Source of the DNA: Coturnix japonica | Lineage: Eukaryota; Chordata; Aves; Galliformes; Phasianidae | Length of the DNA stretch: 64,000 nucleotides | NCBI RefSeq assembly: GCF_001577835.2 | Contig: NC_029541.1 | Span: forward strand, 2,847,141 to 2,911,140 | Direction of reading: 5' to 3' | In this document: piece after piece, positions 54,901 through 64,000 of the stretch | Numbering within the stretch: position 1 is the first letter of the stretch | Layout of the letters: every line of letters starts with the position of its first letter | Position numbers and translations under genes: made by a program | The notes under the pieces: model-generated | The model's input: only the letters and a program-made list of their open reading frames with translations | The model's database searches: none | Told to the model about the DNA's origin: nothing

Positions 54901-57900
54901 AATTTAGCTTCACCTTCTCACCTTTCTCCTCTTTCAGTGGTAAAGTGTCGGCCTCCTCCAAGCATCATCAATGGGGAACACGGTAATTTCTCAGATACTT
55001 TTGGGGTAGGTGCAATCGTGCACTACCACTGCAAACCTGGCTTCATCCTCATTGGCAATGAATCCATCCAGTGTACAATGCATGGGGTCTGGAGCCATCC
55101 TCTACCTCAGTGTGAGGGTACGTTCACACTCCTGTCACTGATTCTCACCTAAGTGTGTTAAGCATATGGTGCTCTGTAGCTAAACAGCTGGAGGAACAAG
55201 CTGTTTCTTCAGCAAAATCCACCTGGGGAAATAATGTGTTCTCTGTGGCTAAATGCCTTCATCCATCCTGCACAAGCTTTGCAGTGTAAATAGTTCTATC
55301 TGCCCCCAATTCCACAGCTGGCTGTGTGAGTCCAGGAATTGGGCATGGAAAAGCAATTGGAAGGGAATCTCTCTACATGCCTGGAGACATCATCACCATT
55401 GAATGCAACACTGATAATAGCTCTAAAGTGCTCCACAAGTCCCAGTGCCGATCTGAGGGCACGTGGTTTCCTCCACTCCCAGCCTGTGATGGAGGTAAGT
55501 GCCTGTCCTTAGTGCCTGTCCCTTCCGACCTTGCACTACTTGTAGTGCTCCTTTGGATAAGAAGAAATAAGCTTGACACCAAGTCAGATGCTTTAGGGTG
55601 AAGTGGGTGCATGAGGTTGGGCAGTGGGCTCTGTGCATTAGTGTTAGCAGTGTGGAGGTGGGCATACAGCCATGCAAAGGTGCTTGGAGATGCTCAGCAT
55701 CTAAGAGTCCTTTTTATTCTGTACTTCTCTCTCCTTAGTGCTGCACTGTTCCAAGCCCCCAGATATCCTCCACGGGAGCCACAGTGGCCTGGGAAAAGCA
55801 GTTTTCACTCCTGGAACATCTGTAAACTACAGTTGTGAGACTGGCTTCTCCCTCATTGGGATGACATCCATTTATTGTACAGAGTCTGGAGCCTGGAGCC
55901 ATCCTCCTCCGGTCTGCAAAGGTGTGTTTTTGTTGCAGAGAGCTAAGAAGAAAGTTTAATGCATAATGTACCTGATGGAAAGGATTATAAAGGACTAAAT
56001 CTGAGTCCTTTACTGCTAAATGAGTGATAAGAACAAAACCTGGTGGAGTTAAAGAGCTGCAGAATCGGTTGTTGAAACTAGATGAAGAAATGGAAAGAGC
56101 AAGGCTGCAAAAGTACAGCGCCTTTGCTATTCTCTGGTTGCCTGTGAGGATTCTTATTTCAACACTATCATCTGTCTCTCCCTGACTTCCAGTTGTGAAG
56201 TGCCTCCACCCTCCTGCTGTCACCAATGGGAAGCTCCAAGGCAACACCTCAGACACTTATTTCTATGGAGCATCCTTGTCCTACAGCTGTGATTCTGGTT
56301 ATTCACTCATTGGGGATGCTTTCATCACCTGCACAGCATCAGGAACCTGGAGCCATCCTCCTCCTCAATGCAAAGGTGTGTGTGTGTGTGAGATCTAAAT
56401 CTAAGCAGTAAAACGTTGTGCTGCTGCTAACACTGAATTCTACCCATTTATTTGGAGGAAATTCTGGAAGGCAGGTTTAATTCTTGCACGTTCTGCATCT
56501 CTGCCTTTATTGCTATGAATGAGCTGTGTATTAATATTTCTCCCTTAAAAGCCTTTTCACCTTGCGGAGTAGAAACTTTCTGCCTTTCCCTTTCCATGCC
56601 CTGTTCTCACTAACAGGAAACAAAGGAAGTCATTATGTCTGATGACTTTTCTCTGATGGATGACCTGTAGTTTACACCTGAGTCTTACCACTCCTTTCAT
56701 GTTAAGTGCCTCTGCTTCTGTGACCTGGCACTTCTGCATAGCACAGGGTCAATTCCGAATGTGACTCATGGCCATTTCATGAATATAGCAGGATTCCTAA
56801 TGTGGGTGTTCCCATGTGGAAAACTGGGCTTTCAGCAGAATAAACTCAAAGGGTATTTCCTTGGTGGAGCTGTACAACAGCAGTGACTCAATAGAAATGC
56901 ACCTGGGTAACAATAAGAGGAAATAACGTACACCAAATGCTTACATAAATAAGCCAGTAGGTAACTAAAGGAAGCAGAGTCACAGAAGAATCCTCCCTGT
57001 TATTCAACATTCTCATGTTTTTGAGCTGTCCTTAGAAACTATTATGGGTGGTGGTAAAAATAAATAAGCCGTAAAAGAATGAACATGCTGATGTTACCCT
57101 CTGGTCCCCACTGAGGTTTTTCTCCTCTAGAATCCTTGGGCTTGAACTGTAAATGATGATCAGACCTGATACATCACTCTTCTCCAATGTCTTGCTAGCC
57201 CAGCATCAGAAAATCTCTTTCTCTGGCAGGTCTTCCAGGCTACAATTGTTCTTCAGGGGGTAACCAGTGGGATGAAGCTGACTTGTACAAATATCTAAAT
57301 GGTGGCATAAGACACAAAGAAATGAATCCTATTTGGGAATAAGAACTCCAGAGCAATGCCTTCAATAACCCACACTTGTACCTTTCATATTTTATACTCC
57401 CTCACACTTAATGTCCTCCTTCATTACTTCTAATTTCAGAGATCAGTTGCGTATTCCCAGAAGTTCAAGGTGTGAAGAAAAGCACGCCTGGAAAAACGTA
57501 CAGATTTGGGACTAACATCACTCTTGAATGTGATGATGGGTACACGTTGGAAGGCCTCAATCAGATTCAGTGCCAGGAGGACTTCAGCTGGGACCCTCCC
57601 GTGCCAGCCTGCAAACTCAGTAAGTAAAACATCAAGCAAAGGAAACAGAAGAATGCAAGTTATATATATATATATATATATAATGGTACGTCTTGTTAAA
57701 ATTCTCTATTATTGGCATAAGCAGCAAAAACTTTCCCACTGAAGTGATTAGAAACTGCTGAGGAAACACTATGTTTTATTATAGAGCTGTTTACTGATTG
57801 CTGCTTTTCTCTTCCCTTTCAGCTTCACCCAGGTCTGGCTCAGTAGGGCTAGGTAAGCAGCAGAAGAATCTCTGTGGCCAGATCTTTGGCTTCATGGTCC

Positions 57901-58381
57901 CAGCAGCATTTTTCCTCTCCTAACTTGAAGATATGCTCATCGTGTCTCCTGTGCCGATGGGTTTTAAAGCACACAGTGCAAATAATACATTCTCTTCCCT
58001 CTCAGGAATCGCAGCTGCAGTCGTTTTGCTTCTCCTGGGTGTGACCATTGGCTGGAAAATTATCTCAAAGCAGAAGGAAGGGTAAGACATCCTGCTGGGT
58101 ATCCATTCAGATCTTTCTTAGCCCAGTTGTGACTCACATACAGTCAAAGCACCGGAATTATGAGCTAAGTCTTTTAATTTTCTATGTTGAGCTTTATGTG
58201 GCCAGCTGTACTGAGTGCATCAACTTGGGAGTCAATGGCGTGGCTGTGTTGTTTCATGTCCAAGATTCTTCCCAAGAGGAAATCTGAGCGTTCATTATGA
58301 TCTGACATAGCTCACTGTTCTTTTTCACGTAGCTACTACCGTACGTATGAAAACTACAATTACAAAACCTCTCTGGATTAG
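42306..58381 (+). CDS. Gene F: CR1/CR2-like complement receptor with 32 CCPs
   Basis: Forty exons encode a 2064-aa type I membrane protein: signal peptide (MVLTFTLSILGCSALLLPAV), 32 CCPs, a short linker, one transmembrane helix and a 26-residue tail. No other signal, anchor or stop exon occurs between 42306 and 58381, and all exon phases agree, so one gene is the simplest reading. Size and triad organisation match mammalian CR1 (30 CCPs in the common human form) rather than CR2 (15-16). Triads (T1/split/T3) occur three times complete and once without T3; each matches CCP1-3 of a CR1 long homologous repeat. Expected role: binding C3b/C4b-coated particles and convertase decay at the cell surface. 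Exon details are in the six entries that follow. Splicing at exons 2, 9 and 14 is unusual. Confidence 0.85.
43803..45487 (+). repeat. Tandem duplication of a three-CCP block, 948-950 bp period
   Basis: Block 43803-44540 is repeated at 44751-45487. Offsets are 948 bp at exons 3/6 and 4/7 and 950 bp at exons 5/8. The short introns match as well as the exons: the intron after exon 3 and the one after exon 6 share their last ~35 bases (ACAATGACAGACATGTCTGT... to the acceptor). This marks a recent unequal crossover. Confidence 0.93.
46256..48071 (+). other. Gene F exons 10-14: triad I plus one CCP (CCP9-12)
   Basis: Exons: 46256-46447 (T1, GCGLPTRLNFAELNEEH), 46697-46796 + 47103-47188 (split CCP), 47373-47567 (T3, ending NGVWSGPPPVCG), 47889-48071 (GCSAPQIQNG). 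Exon 14 either ends at a GC donor (CAGG|GCAAGT at 48072) or runs 24 bp further to a weak GT donor at 48096; both keep phase 1. Confidence 0.85.
48158..51187 (+). other. Gene F exons 15-23: triad II plus five CCPs (CCP13-20)
   Basis: Exons: 48158-48349 (T1), 48492-48591 + 48767-48852 (split), 49108-49302 (T3, GAWSGPPPSCG), 49388-49570, 49839-50018, 50305-50487, 50687-50872 and 51008-51187. The five single-exon CCPs after the triad make this the longest spacer in the protein; CCP17 (GCKRPDIENG) belongs to the same subtype as CCP3, CCP6 and CCP12. Confidence 0.87.
51535..53463 (+). other. Gene F exons 24-29: triad III plus two CCPs (CCP21-25)
   Basis: Exons: 51535-51726 (T1), 51905-52004 + 52195-52286 (split), 52467-52661 (T3), 52790-52969, 53281-53463. 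Exon 26 is 92 bp where its homologues are 86, adding two residues (VTSGSGTRVTW against EVSGTRVAW), probably by slippage. The 128-bp intron between exons 27 and 28 is mostly a CR1 fragment. Confidence 0.87.
52678..52749 (-). mobile_element. CR1 LINE 3' fragment in gene F intron 27
   Basis: Reverse-oriented CR1 end: CATAGAATGGCTTGGGTTGG, AAAGGACCTCAAAAATCATC, GAGTTCCAACCCCTCTG. About 72 bp of a 128-bp intron (52662-52789). The last 40 bp before exon 28, with the pyrimidine tract, remain outside it. Confidence 0.9.
53552..57619 (+). other. Gene F exons 30-37: incomplete triad IV plus five CCPs (CCP26-32)
   Basis: Exons: 53552-53743 (T1, GCGAPPRLSYAELAKEH), 53996-54095 + 54336-54421 (split), then 54938-55117, 55318-55494, 55739-55921, 56193-56375 and 57440-57619. 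No T3 exon lies between the split CCP and exon 33 although the 516-bp intron would hold one. CCP29 (exon 34) lacks the usual Gly-Tyr after its second Cys (ECNTDNSSKV). The 1.06-kb intron before exon 37 shows no CCP. Confidence 0.86.
57660..57682. repeat. (TA)11 microsatellite in gene F intron 37
   Basis: A pure alternating TA run of about 23 bases, 40 bp after exon 37. Likely length-polymorphic. Confidence 0.9.
57823..58381 (+). other. Gene F exons 38-40: linker, transmembrane helix, Tyr-rich tail
   Basis: Exons: 57823-57852 (TSPRSGSVGL), 58006-58081 (GIAAAVVLLLLGVTIGW then KIISKQKEG) and 58333-58381. The tail ends YYRTYENYNYKTSLD, with five Tyr in 15 residues and a YENY motif of the Grb2-SH2 type (Y-x-N). 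Basic residues directly after the helix fix the tail as cytoplasmic. Confidence 0.88.
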
Positions 58382-58852
58382 ATGACAGCATTGAAACGTT
58401 CACTTCTGGTAAGTCAAACACGACTACAGAACCTCAGCTATAAACTTTATCTTTTGTTCTCTGGCAATGGCAGCTTTGCAATCGATTTCCTCTTTGGAGC
58501 GTTAGCCAGGAGAGCAGGCTCTCCTCCCTTCCTAAGAAATGATATAATAAACACTGACATGAAAGCCTGAGGAAATCTAATTTTCACATCGTTGTGTTCT
58601 CCACAGGCTGAGCCCATAACCAGCACTCGAGGCGTTCTATGCATGGAAGCACTGCTCACATTACGACCGACCCAAGAAAGCACTTTTAACACAGAATCAA
58701 CACCCATCTAAGGGTCTAACGAAGCTCAAGCTGTACAGAAGCCCATCAGGAGCCTCCTTTCCTGCACTTCACCTGCTCCTTGCTCTGCAAAGCTAATAGA
58801 GAACCGAAGCATTTCTGTGTGTTTAGGCTGTGCTCATACAAAAGCTTCAACC

Positions 58853-58858
58853 AATAAA
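58853..58858 (+). terminator. Polyadenylation signal of gene F
   Basis: AATAAA 470 bp after the stop codon, followed within 25 bases by TGTGTTTTGTG, a typical GU-rich downstream element. Confidence 0.75.
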
Positions 58859-59040
58859 GCCCAAAGGCAGCACTGTGTTTTGTGCCTCCATCTCGATAGA
58901 CCTGCCTTATATTTTAATAGTATAATGCGTGCGGCCTGCCTTCCTGAGGAAGCCCCCCTCAGGCCTCACACAGCCTTTTGATATTTTCTTTGCTTTTTTT
59001 GGTTTCAATCCGCCTTCGTCCGTTCACAAACCACACTTTA

Positions 59041-59242
59041 AAGCGGTTCCGTCAGCCGGAAAGAGGCTGGGCGAGCCTTCCCTATGAAAAACCCCAATCC
59101 TACAGCTGACATAAGCCGCCCTCTCAACCTTAACTTAATGAGGAGGGCAGGGCACAAAATGGCGGCCGCGGTACTACAGAGCCGAGGGAAGCGCAGCGCG
59201 CATGCGCCCCGTCGCCTGAGAGAGGGACGCGGAGCCTCCGTT
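59041..59242 (+). promoter_or_regulatory. CD46: CD46 CpG promoter with YY1-like and NRF1-like sites
   Basis: CpG-rich, no TATA box. AAAATGGCGGC (59157-59167) matches the YY1 core and CGCGCATGCGCC (59197-59208) matches the NRF1 palindrome. The start codon itself sits in a second ATGGCGGC. Such elements are typical of ubiquitously expressed genes, as CD46 is in mammals. Confidence 0.75.
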
Positions 59243-62200
59243 ATGGCGGCGGGTGTTATCGGGTTTGCGGTGCTGCTGGCGGGGCTCGGAGCGGTGCAGG
59301 CGGAGGGTGAGCGTGAGAAGCGGGGTTAGCAGCGGTGTGCGGTGCTCTGCGGGCCGCCACGGAGCGGGGTGGGGGGGGTTTGAGAGCCGGGTGGAGGTGG
59401 GGAGCGAGTGGGGAGCGGGACGGCCTGTGGGGAGCGAGGAGACAAAGGGAGCAGCCCCGCCGTGCTGTGGTGATGGGGGGATGAAAGTTAGTGGGGTTAT
59501 TATGGTTTTTTGGGGTGTTTTTGTGTGTTTTGTTCGTTTTTTTTGTGCGAATGGAGCTCGGGGAGGGGCTCCTTTGTGTTCGTTGTTTGCTTTTGTTGCT
59601 GTAAGGTGAAGGGGAACGTTGCTCAGTGTGGGTTATGTCATCAACTGAATGAAAACCACAAAAATAGGAACTAGAAAGCTATTATAGAGGCTATTATAAA
59701 GCTGTTATAGAGGTAGGTTGCTAAAGAGGACCCAAGCAGAGCAGCAATGAAGCTGTGGTGGTGTTGAGTGGTTTCTGGATGCAATCAGGGTGGGAACTGG
59801 CAACTCAAAACCTTAAGAGCTGTAAAAACAGTGCTGGCTTTTAAGAACTTAGTTACTTTGTGGATATACATGGTTGCATGGGGATCTAGGCAGCCCGGTC
59901 TGGTGGGGTGCCAGATGGGCTTTATGGTCTCTATGATTATTTGTAGTAACAGCCTTAAAACTGAAAGCACCAACCTCTCCTGTGCCTGTCCTTGTATCTC
60001 CTCGTGCTGATAAATATTGTTTCTTTCATTCCCCAGACTCCTGCTTGCCTCCAGATAACGTCCAGAATGCAGAGCTCATGGAGAGTTTCAGCGCAATGAG
60101 CAGCTTTCCTGTTGGAACCACTGTGAGCTACACCTGTCGCCCCGGCTATAGGAAGATCCCTGGGATGCCCACTGATCGAACGTGTGGTGAAAACTTAGAG
60201 TGGTCACAAATTGAGACGTTCTGTACAGGTAATGTGTGCGTGGACTTGTAGTGGTGATGCTAAGTCATGACCTGAAGCAATGATTGAGCACCTGGTGGGA
60301 AGGCAGGGCCAACCCAGGGGAGCTCAGGTGCAAACAGTGCACCTGAGTGACTGGAAGAGGCAGAGTCAGGATCCACCTCCTCCTAAACCTCATTTAAGGG
60401 TTGATAGTGGAGGTGAGGGCATCTCTTGTTGGAGATCCTGCCTACCTGAGGCCTTCTGATGGTAAGCGACTCTTTTCCTTCATTTCTGTATCCATGGCTG
60501 CTGCCTTTGGACTCATTCTCATTTGTTGTAGCCAAAGGTTTGCCACCCAGCTCTTATTATCCCATTATAACGTGACAGACCTCTTGCTTTTTTTGTTTGT
60601 TTTCTCTTGTTATTTAATGATTTCAGTTGTTTTTGAGTGAGAATTAATTTTCTGTCTAATTTAAGTTGAAGCTTGGAAGAATCACTAGTGACTTTAAGGG
60701 CGGTGTGTGCCAAAGACACAGTCTTTGTATATAAGTACAAAGATATAGGCTTGGTTTTTTTTCTTCCCTTTCCCCAGCGAGAAAATGTACTCATCCAGGA
60801 GATTTAGAAAATGGCTTTGTTCATGTGACAGATCTTACATTTGGTTCAGCAGCTACTTTTTCTTGTGAGAAAGGGTAAGTGGGTTTGTTTGTTTGCTTTC
60901 CCATTTAGAACAGATTGGAACCAAACCCAAACTGAGGTTCTTGAGTTATAGAGGGACAAATCGTGGTGAAACTTGGTTTGATTCCCTGCCTTTACTCGCA
61001 TCAAATAAGGCTTAAAGTGTTTAGCAAGGTTTTACCTGCGTTACCTTCTAACACCTTTTTGTTGCCCCTGTGGCACAGGGTGTAAGCGTATATTCATTGC
61101 ACTTCATTACTTCATTGTATAGCAGCCCATTTGTCTGTGTGTAGCAAATCAGCTCTAAAGCATTAACCTCTCGCAGGCTTTTTTCTTCCTCCTTTCCTGT
61201 TTGCAGTTGATTTCTTTAGCACTGGTGGCTTGGTGGTATTATGTGCAAGTCTTAAAAGGGAAAGGTTTTGTCTGTTTCTTTAGTGATGTCTCGTTTCCTT
61301 CTCTTGTTTCTGAAGCTGAGCCTATTAACAAAATAGCTCTAAAGAAAACATTCTCACCACAACAGATATGTGGTATGTTGTGTCTACGTAGTCACAGAAC
61401 TGAGTTATGTGAACAGCATTTCTAGCTGCTCCTTGGAGAAACAAATGTTTTTAAGTTTCACCTCTTTGAATGTTTTTGTCTGTCTAGGTACAGGTTATAT
61501 GGAGATAAACAAATTACCTGTGTAATTAAAGATAAAGGTGTTGACTGGAATGGAGCTCTTCCTGTATGTGATCGTAAGTAAAGTACTGCTGTATTTATGC
61601 TTTGTACTCAGACTGTGGTGGTAGTAGTTTATAATATAGCTGTGTGCTGTATGTTCACTGGTGAAAGAGATGATGGTAAAATAGGACAGCACTCAATTTT
61701 TTAGTTCTTGAGTTTGTTGGGGGTGTGCCTGAGGAATCAACACTAGAAATCCTCGGTTATTGTGGTAATAAGTTGATAGTTGTTAAAGCTATTGTTATAA
61801 TGACTACAGGTCCTTCTCAGTTAAAACTAAGACATGTTACAGCTCTATATCAGATTTTAAGTGCAGTGACTTGAAGATCGAAGCTCTTTGCTTAGGGGAA
61901 CAGAATTCTGTTAGCTAACTTGTATGGTTTTGTTCTAGATGTTGTTTGTGAACCACCTCCAAGTATAGCCAATGGGCGTTACACTGAAGCAGACAGCTAT
62001 GTTTATCAATCAACGGTAACCTATAGTTGTAATGATGCACAGAAAGGAGAAGATCCCTTCTCGCTGATTGGTTCACCTTCTATTTTCTGCACGGCTGATG
62101 AAAGCTCAAATGGTGTTTGGAGCGGACCACCTCCACAGTGTAAAGGTTGTTTGTTTCTCAAATATATCTTATAGAACTCAAAAGTTTCAATATCTGCCTC

Positions 62201-63487
62201 TTGGGGAGCTGAAGGGATGGATGGTTTTCTCTAGAGAGAATGAGGAACTTTGTCCTCTGTTGCTGTGAATTGATAACATTCCAGCACGCATCAGATCAAC
62301 TGCATTATGGATATTGATAAGAGCATAACACTGGACTTAAAGAATAAAATATGAGCATGCAGTTGGTAGAAATGACAAGGACAAAGTGAAGGAGCTGAGC
62401 TTGAGTACACGATAAAAGCATGTGTGAACAACTGCTGTGCTAGTGCAGAAATAAGTGTAAAGTTTAGTAAGCATGTGGTCTTGCTTTGTGTTTGCAGGGA
62501 GAAAAACCAGAATGCTAGCCAAAATCATTTTGTTTTCTGAAATTCTGTTGCTGTGTAGGAAGAAGTATGAGGATTGGAAGTGGGGCGTGCGTTTATTTGA
62601 CTGTCTACTGTTGCAAGTCAGTGTCTTAAATCAGGGACCACCTGCACATTAGAGAGAGCAACACAGCTCAGTCCAAATAGTTGGAGGGGTTAAGAAACTT
62701 TGTTCCAAGTATTGAGTGCTATGAAGATACTGTTAACAAAAGTTTCAAGGCTGGTTTTCCTCTCACCTGTTTCAGTGGTCATCTGTGAAAACCCAGAGGT
62801 AGAACATGGAAGAAAATTAACTGGGTCTGCATCTCACTATTTCTATGGGAACTCAGTTATGTTTGAATGTGATCCAGGCTATGTATTGTTTGGTGAGGAT
62901 GTAATTACCTGTCAAGAAAATAGCACCTGGTACCCACCAATACCAACTTGTCGTAAAGGTAAGATTTTATATAGGAATCCAACTTTTCTTGTATTTTTGA
63001 GTATGGTTAAATCTTAGCTATAATTTGAAGTACTTACTCTGTAGTTGGAAGTCAGGAGCTAAGGAAGTTGATGCTGAGCCTCGTCATCCAGGTATTCATG
63101 TGACGTAATGTTTCTTTTAAGCCTTCCACAGTAAACACTTATACTTAAGATTATGGTAAAGGCAGACAAGAAGTTCTAACAATTCAGATACGCTGATAGC
63201 ATTGTGTCATACAAAAGCAGTGTGTACTTAGAGGGCTAATGAGTTATAAAAAAATTAATGCTTCTTATTGCTACGTTTGCCTTTAAATTATGTTTTAGTT
63301 AGTGGAGATTCATGCAGTGCCCCAAGCATCTCCCATGGAGAAGTGGTGCCATTGAAATCTGTGTACTCAAGAGGAGAGTCTGCTCAGATAAGGTGCAGTC
63401 CTCACTGTGCATTTCCTGATGGTGGTACAGAGGTCACAGTAACGTGCCAAGGACAAAATACATGGAGTTCTGAACCAAACTGTGCAT
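59243..63487 (+). CDS. CD46: CD46 (membrane cofactor protein), 5' part, five CCPs visible
   Basis: Membrane cofactor for factor I cleavage of C3b/C4b. Exons: 59243-59306 (signal MAAGVIGFAVLLAGLGAVQ), 60037-60228 (CCP1), 60778-60874 + 61488-61573 (split CCP2), 61939-62145 (CCP3), 62776-62958 (CCP4), 63299-63487 (CCP5); 339 codons so far, ending in phase 1 at a GTGAGC donor. CCP3 has GEDPFSLIG where human CD46 has GPDPFSLIG, and CCP4 (VMFECDPGY...STWYPPIPTC) matches human CCP4 closely; both decide the identity. CCP5 has no human counterpart and holds five Cys (RCSPHC is extra). The stalk, helix and tail must lie to the right of the window. A five-CCP chicken membrane regulator (Cremp) has been described; this could be it, which I cannot confirm. 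Confidence 0.87.
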
Positions 63488-64000
63488 GTGAGCAGAATTC
63501 ATAATAAAGAAAATTAAGTGACAAGTTTGAATTGTTTGATATAGTAGTGTTTGATCCCTGAAGGTCAGAGGCCTGTCAGTGTGCCCAGCTGCTTACAGGT
63601 TATGTTAATAGTGTGCGAGTGCCATGGGTTGGGATTTGAGTAACAGTACAGAGCCTAGTTGGAGTTCTTTAGTCTTAGTTCTATGTGTAGAAATGAATAC
63701 AGTTCAAGAGCCCATTGTGGAAGACTTGTTCAGGGAGTGCTAACTGAACATTCTGCCTTTGGAGGTGACAGGCTTTATACTTTTTTTCTATTCTTTCCCT
63801 TTGCAAGATGTAATGTTAACAGAAAGATTTTCATTACTTTGATGCAACTCTTTATCCCAGTGAGGCTGAGGTGTATATTTCTGTTCATGCATCTGGAGCA
63901 TGTCCATCATAAGTTTATGCTGCCTCTGGGAGCATAAAGCCTTTGCATATAATGTCTTAACGATCAACTGAGCATCTGATATTTACACAAATGTAGGGGC
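63488..64000 (+). other. CD46: CD46 intron after CCP5, running off the window
   Basis: No further CCP, stalk or transmembrane exon is recognisable in these 513 bp. If the donor at 63488 were not used, the frame would end six codons later at a stop near 63502, close to an AATAAA (63503-63508); a short secreted form by intron retention is conceivable. Confidence 0.5.

Larger units (their letters stand above)
58382..59242 (+). other. Gene F 3' UTR and CD46 promoter region
   Basis: The gene F 3' UTR ends at or near AATAAA 58853-58858. From about 59040 the sequence becomes a CpG-rich promoter for CD46 (separate entry). No other gene is seen. Confidence 0.75.

Noticed and set aside
42306-57619. 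Regularly spaced similar segments that might suggest an array-type element.
   Set aside because: The repeats are 180-195-bp coding CCP exons with splice sites, not short direct repeats with unique spacers.

Overview
The window looks like a galliform bird microchromosome, most likely chicken chromosome 26 or the same segment in a close relative. Three short CR1 LINE 3' fragments point to a bird. The gene order YOD1 - PFKFB2 - C4BP-type genes - short CCP regulators - giant CCP receptor - CD46 is the vertebrate RCA (regulators of complement activation) locus. The species cannot be fixed from sequence alone.

Region by region: 1-2825 holds YOD1 on the minus strand, with its presumed 3' UTR at 1-1749. 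It is head to head with PFKFB2 (3131-9888, plus) across a 305-bp CpG-rich promoter. About 6.3 kb with no gene I can recognise follows. From 16.2 kb to the right edge, seven complement-regulator-like genes lie on the plus strand. They are built from CCP (sushi/SCR) exons, nearly all in phase 1: (A) a C4BPA-like gene with 10 CCPs and a C-terminal oligomerisation exon; (B) a second C4BP-type gene with 6 CCPs; (C) a 4-CCP gene with a basic tail and decayed CCP exons, probably secreted; (D) a 3-CCP gene with a transmembrane helix; (E) a 7-CCP gene with a GPI-type C terminus; (F) a 40-exon receptor with 32 CCPs, a transmembrane helix and a Tyr-rich tail; (G) CD46, whose 3' end lies beyond the window.

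The cluster works as a mix-and-match set. A recurrent triad (a 'T1' CCP on one exon, a CCP split over exons of about 100 and 86 bp, and a 'T3' CCP ending in a T-x-D-G...W-S-G-P-P/A-P-x-C pattern) corresponds to CCP1-3 of the mammalian CR1 long homologous repeats, the C4b/C3b-binding and decay-accelerating unit. Genes reuse this triad and attach it to different endings: oligomerisation helix, GPI signal, transmembrane helix or free tail. Inferred role: protecting host cells and plasma from C3/C4 convertases, and binding C3b/C4b-coated particles. All exon boundaries below were placed by eye from GT(GC)/AG sites, phase and domain homology. The assembled reading frames of all the complete models close without internal stops.
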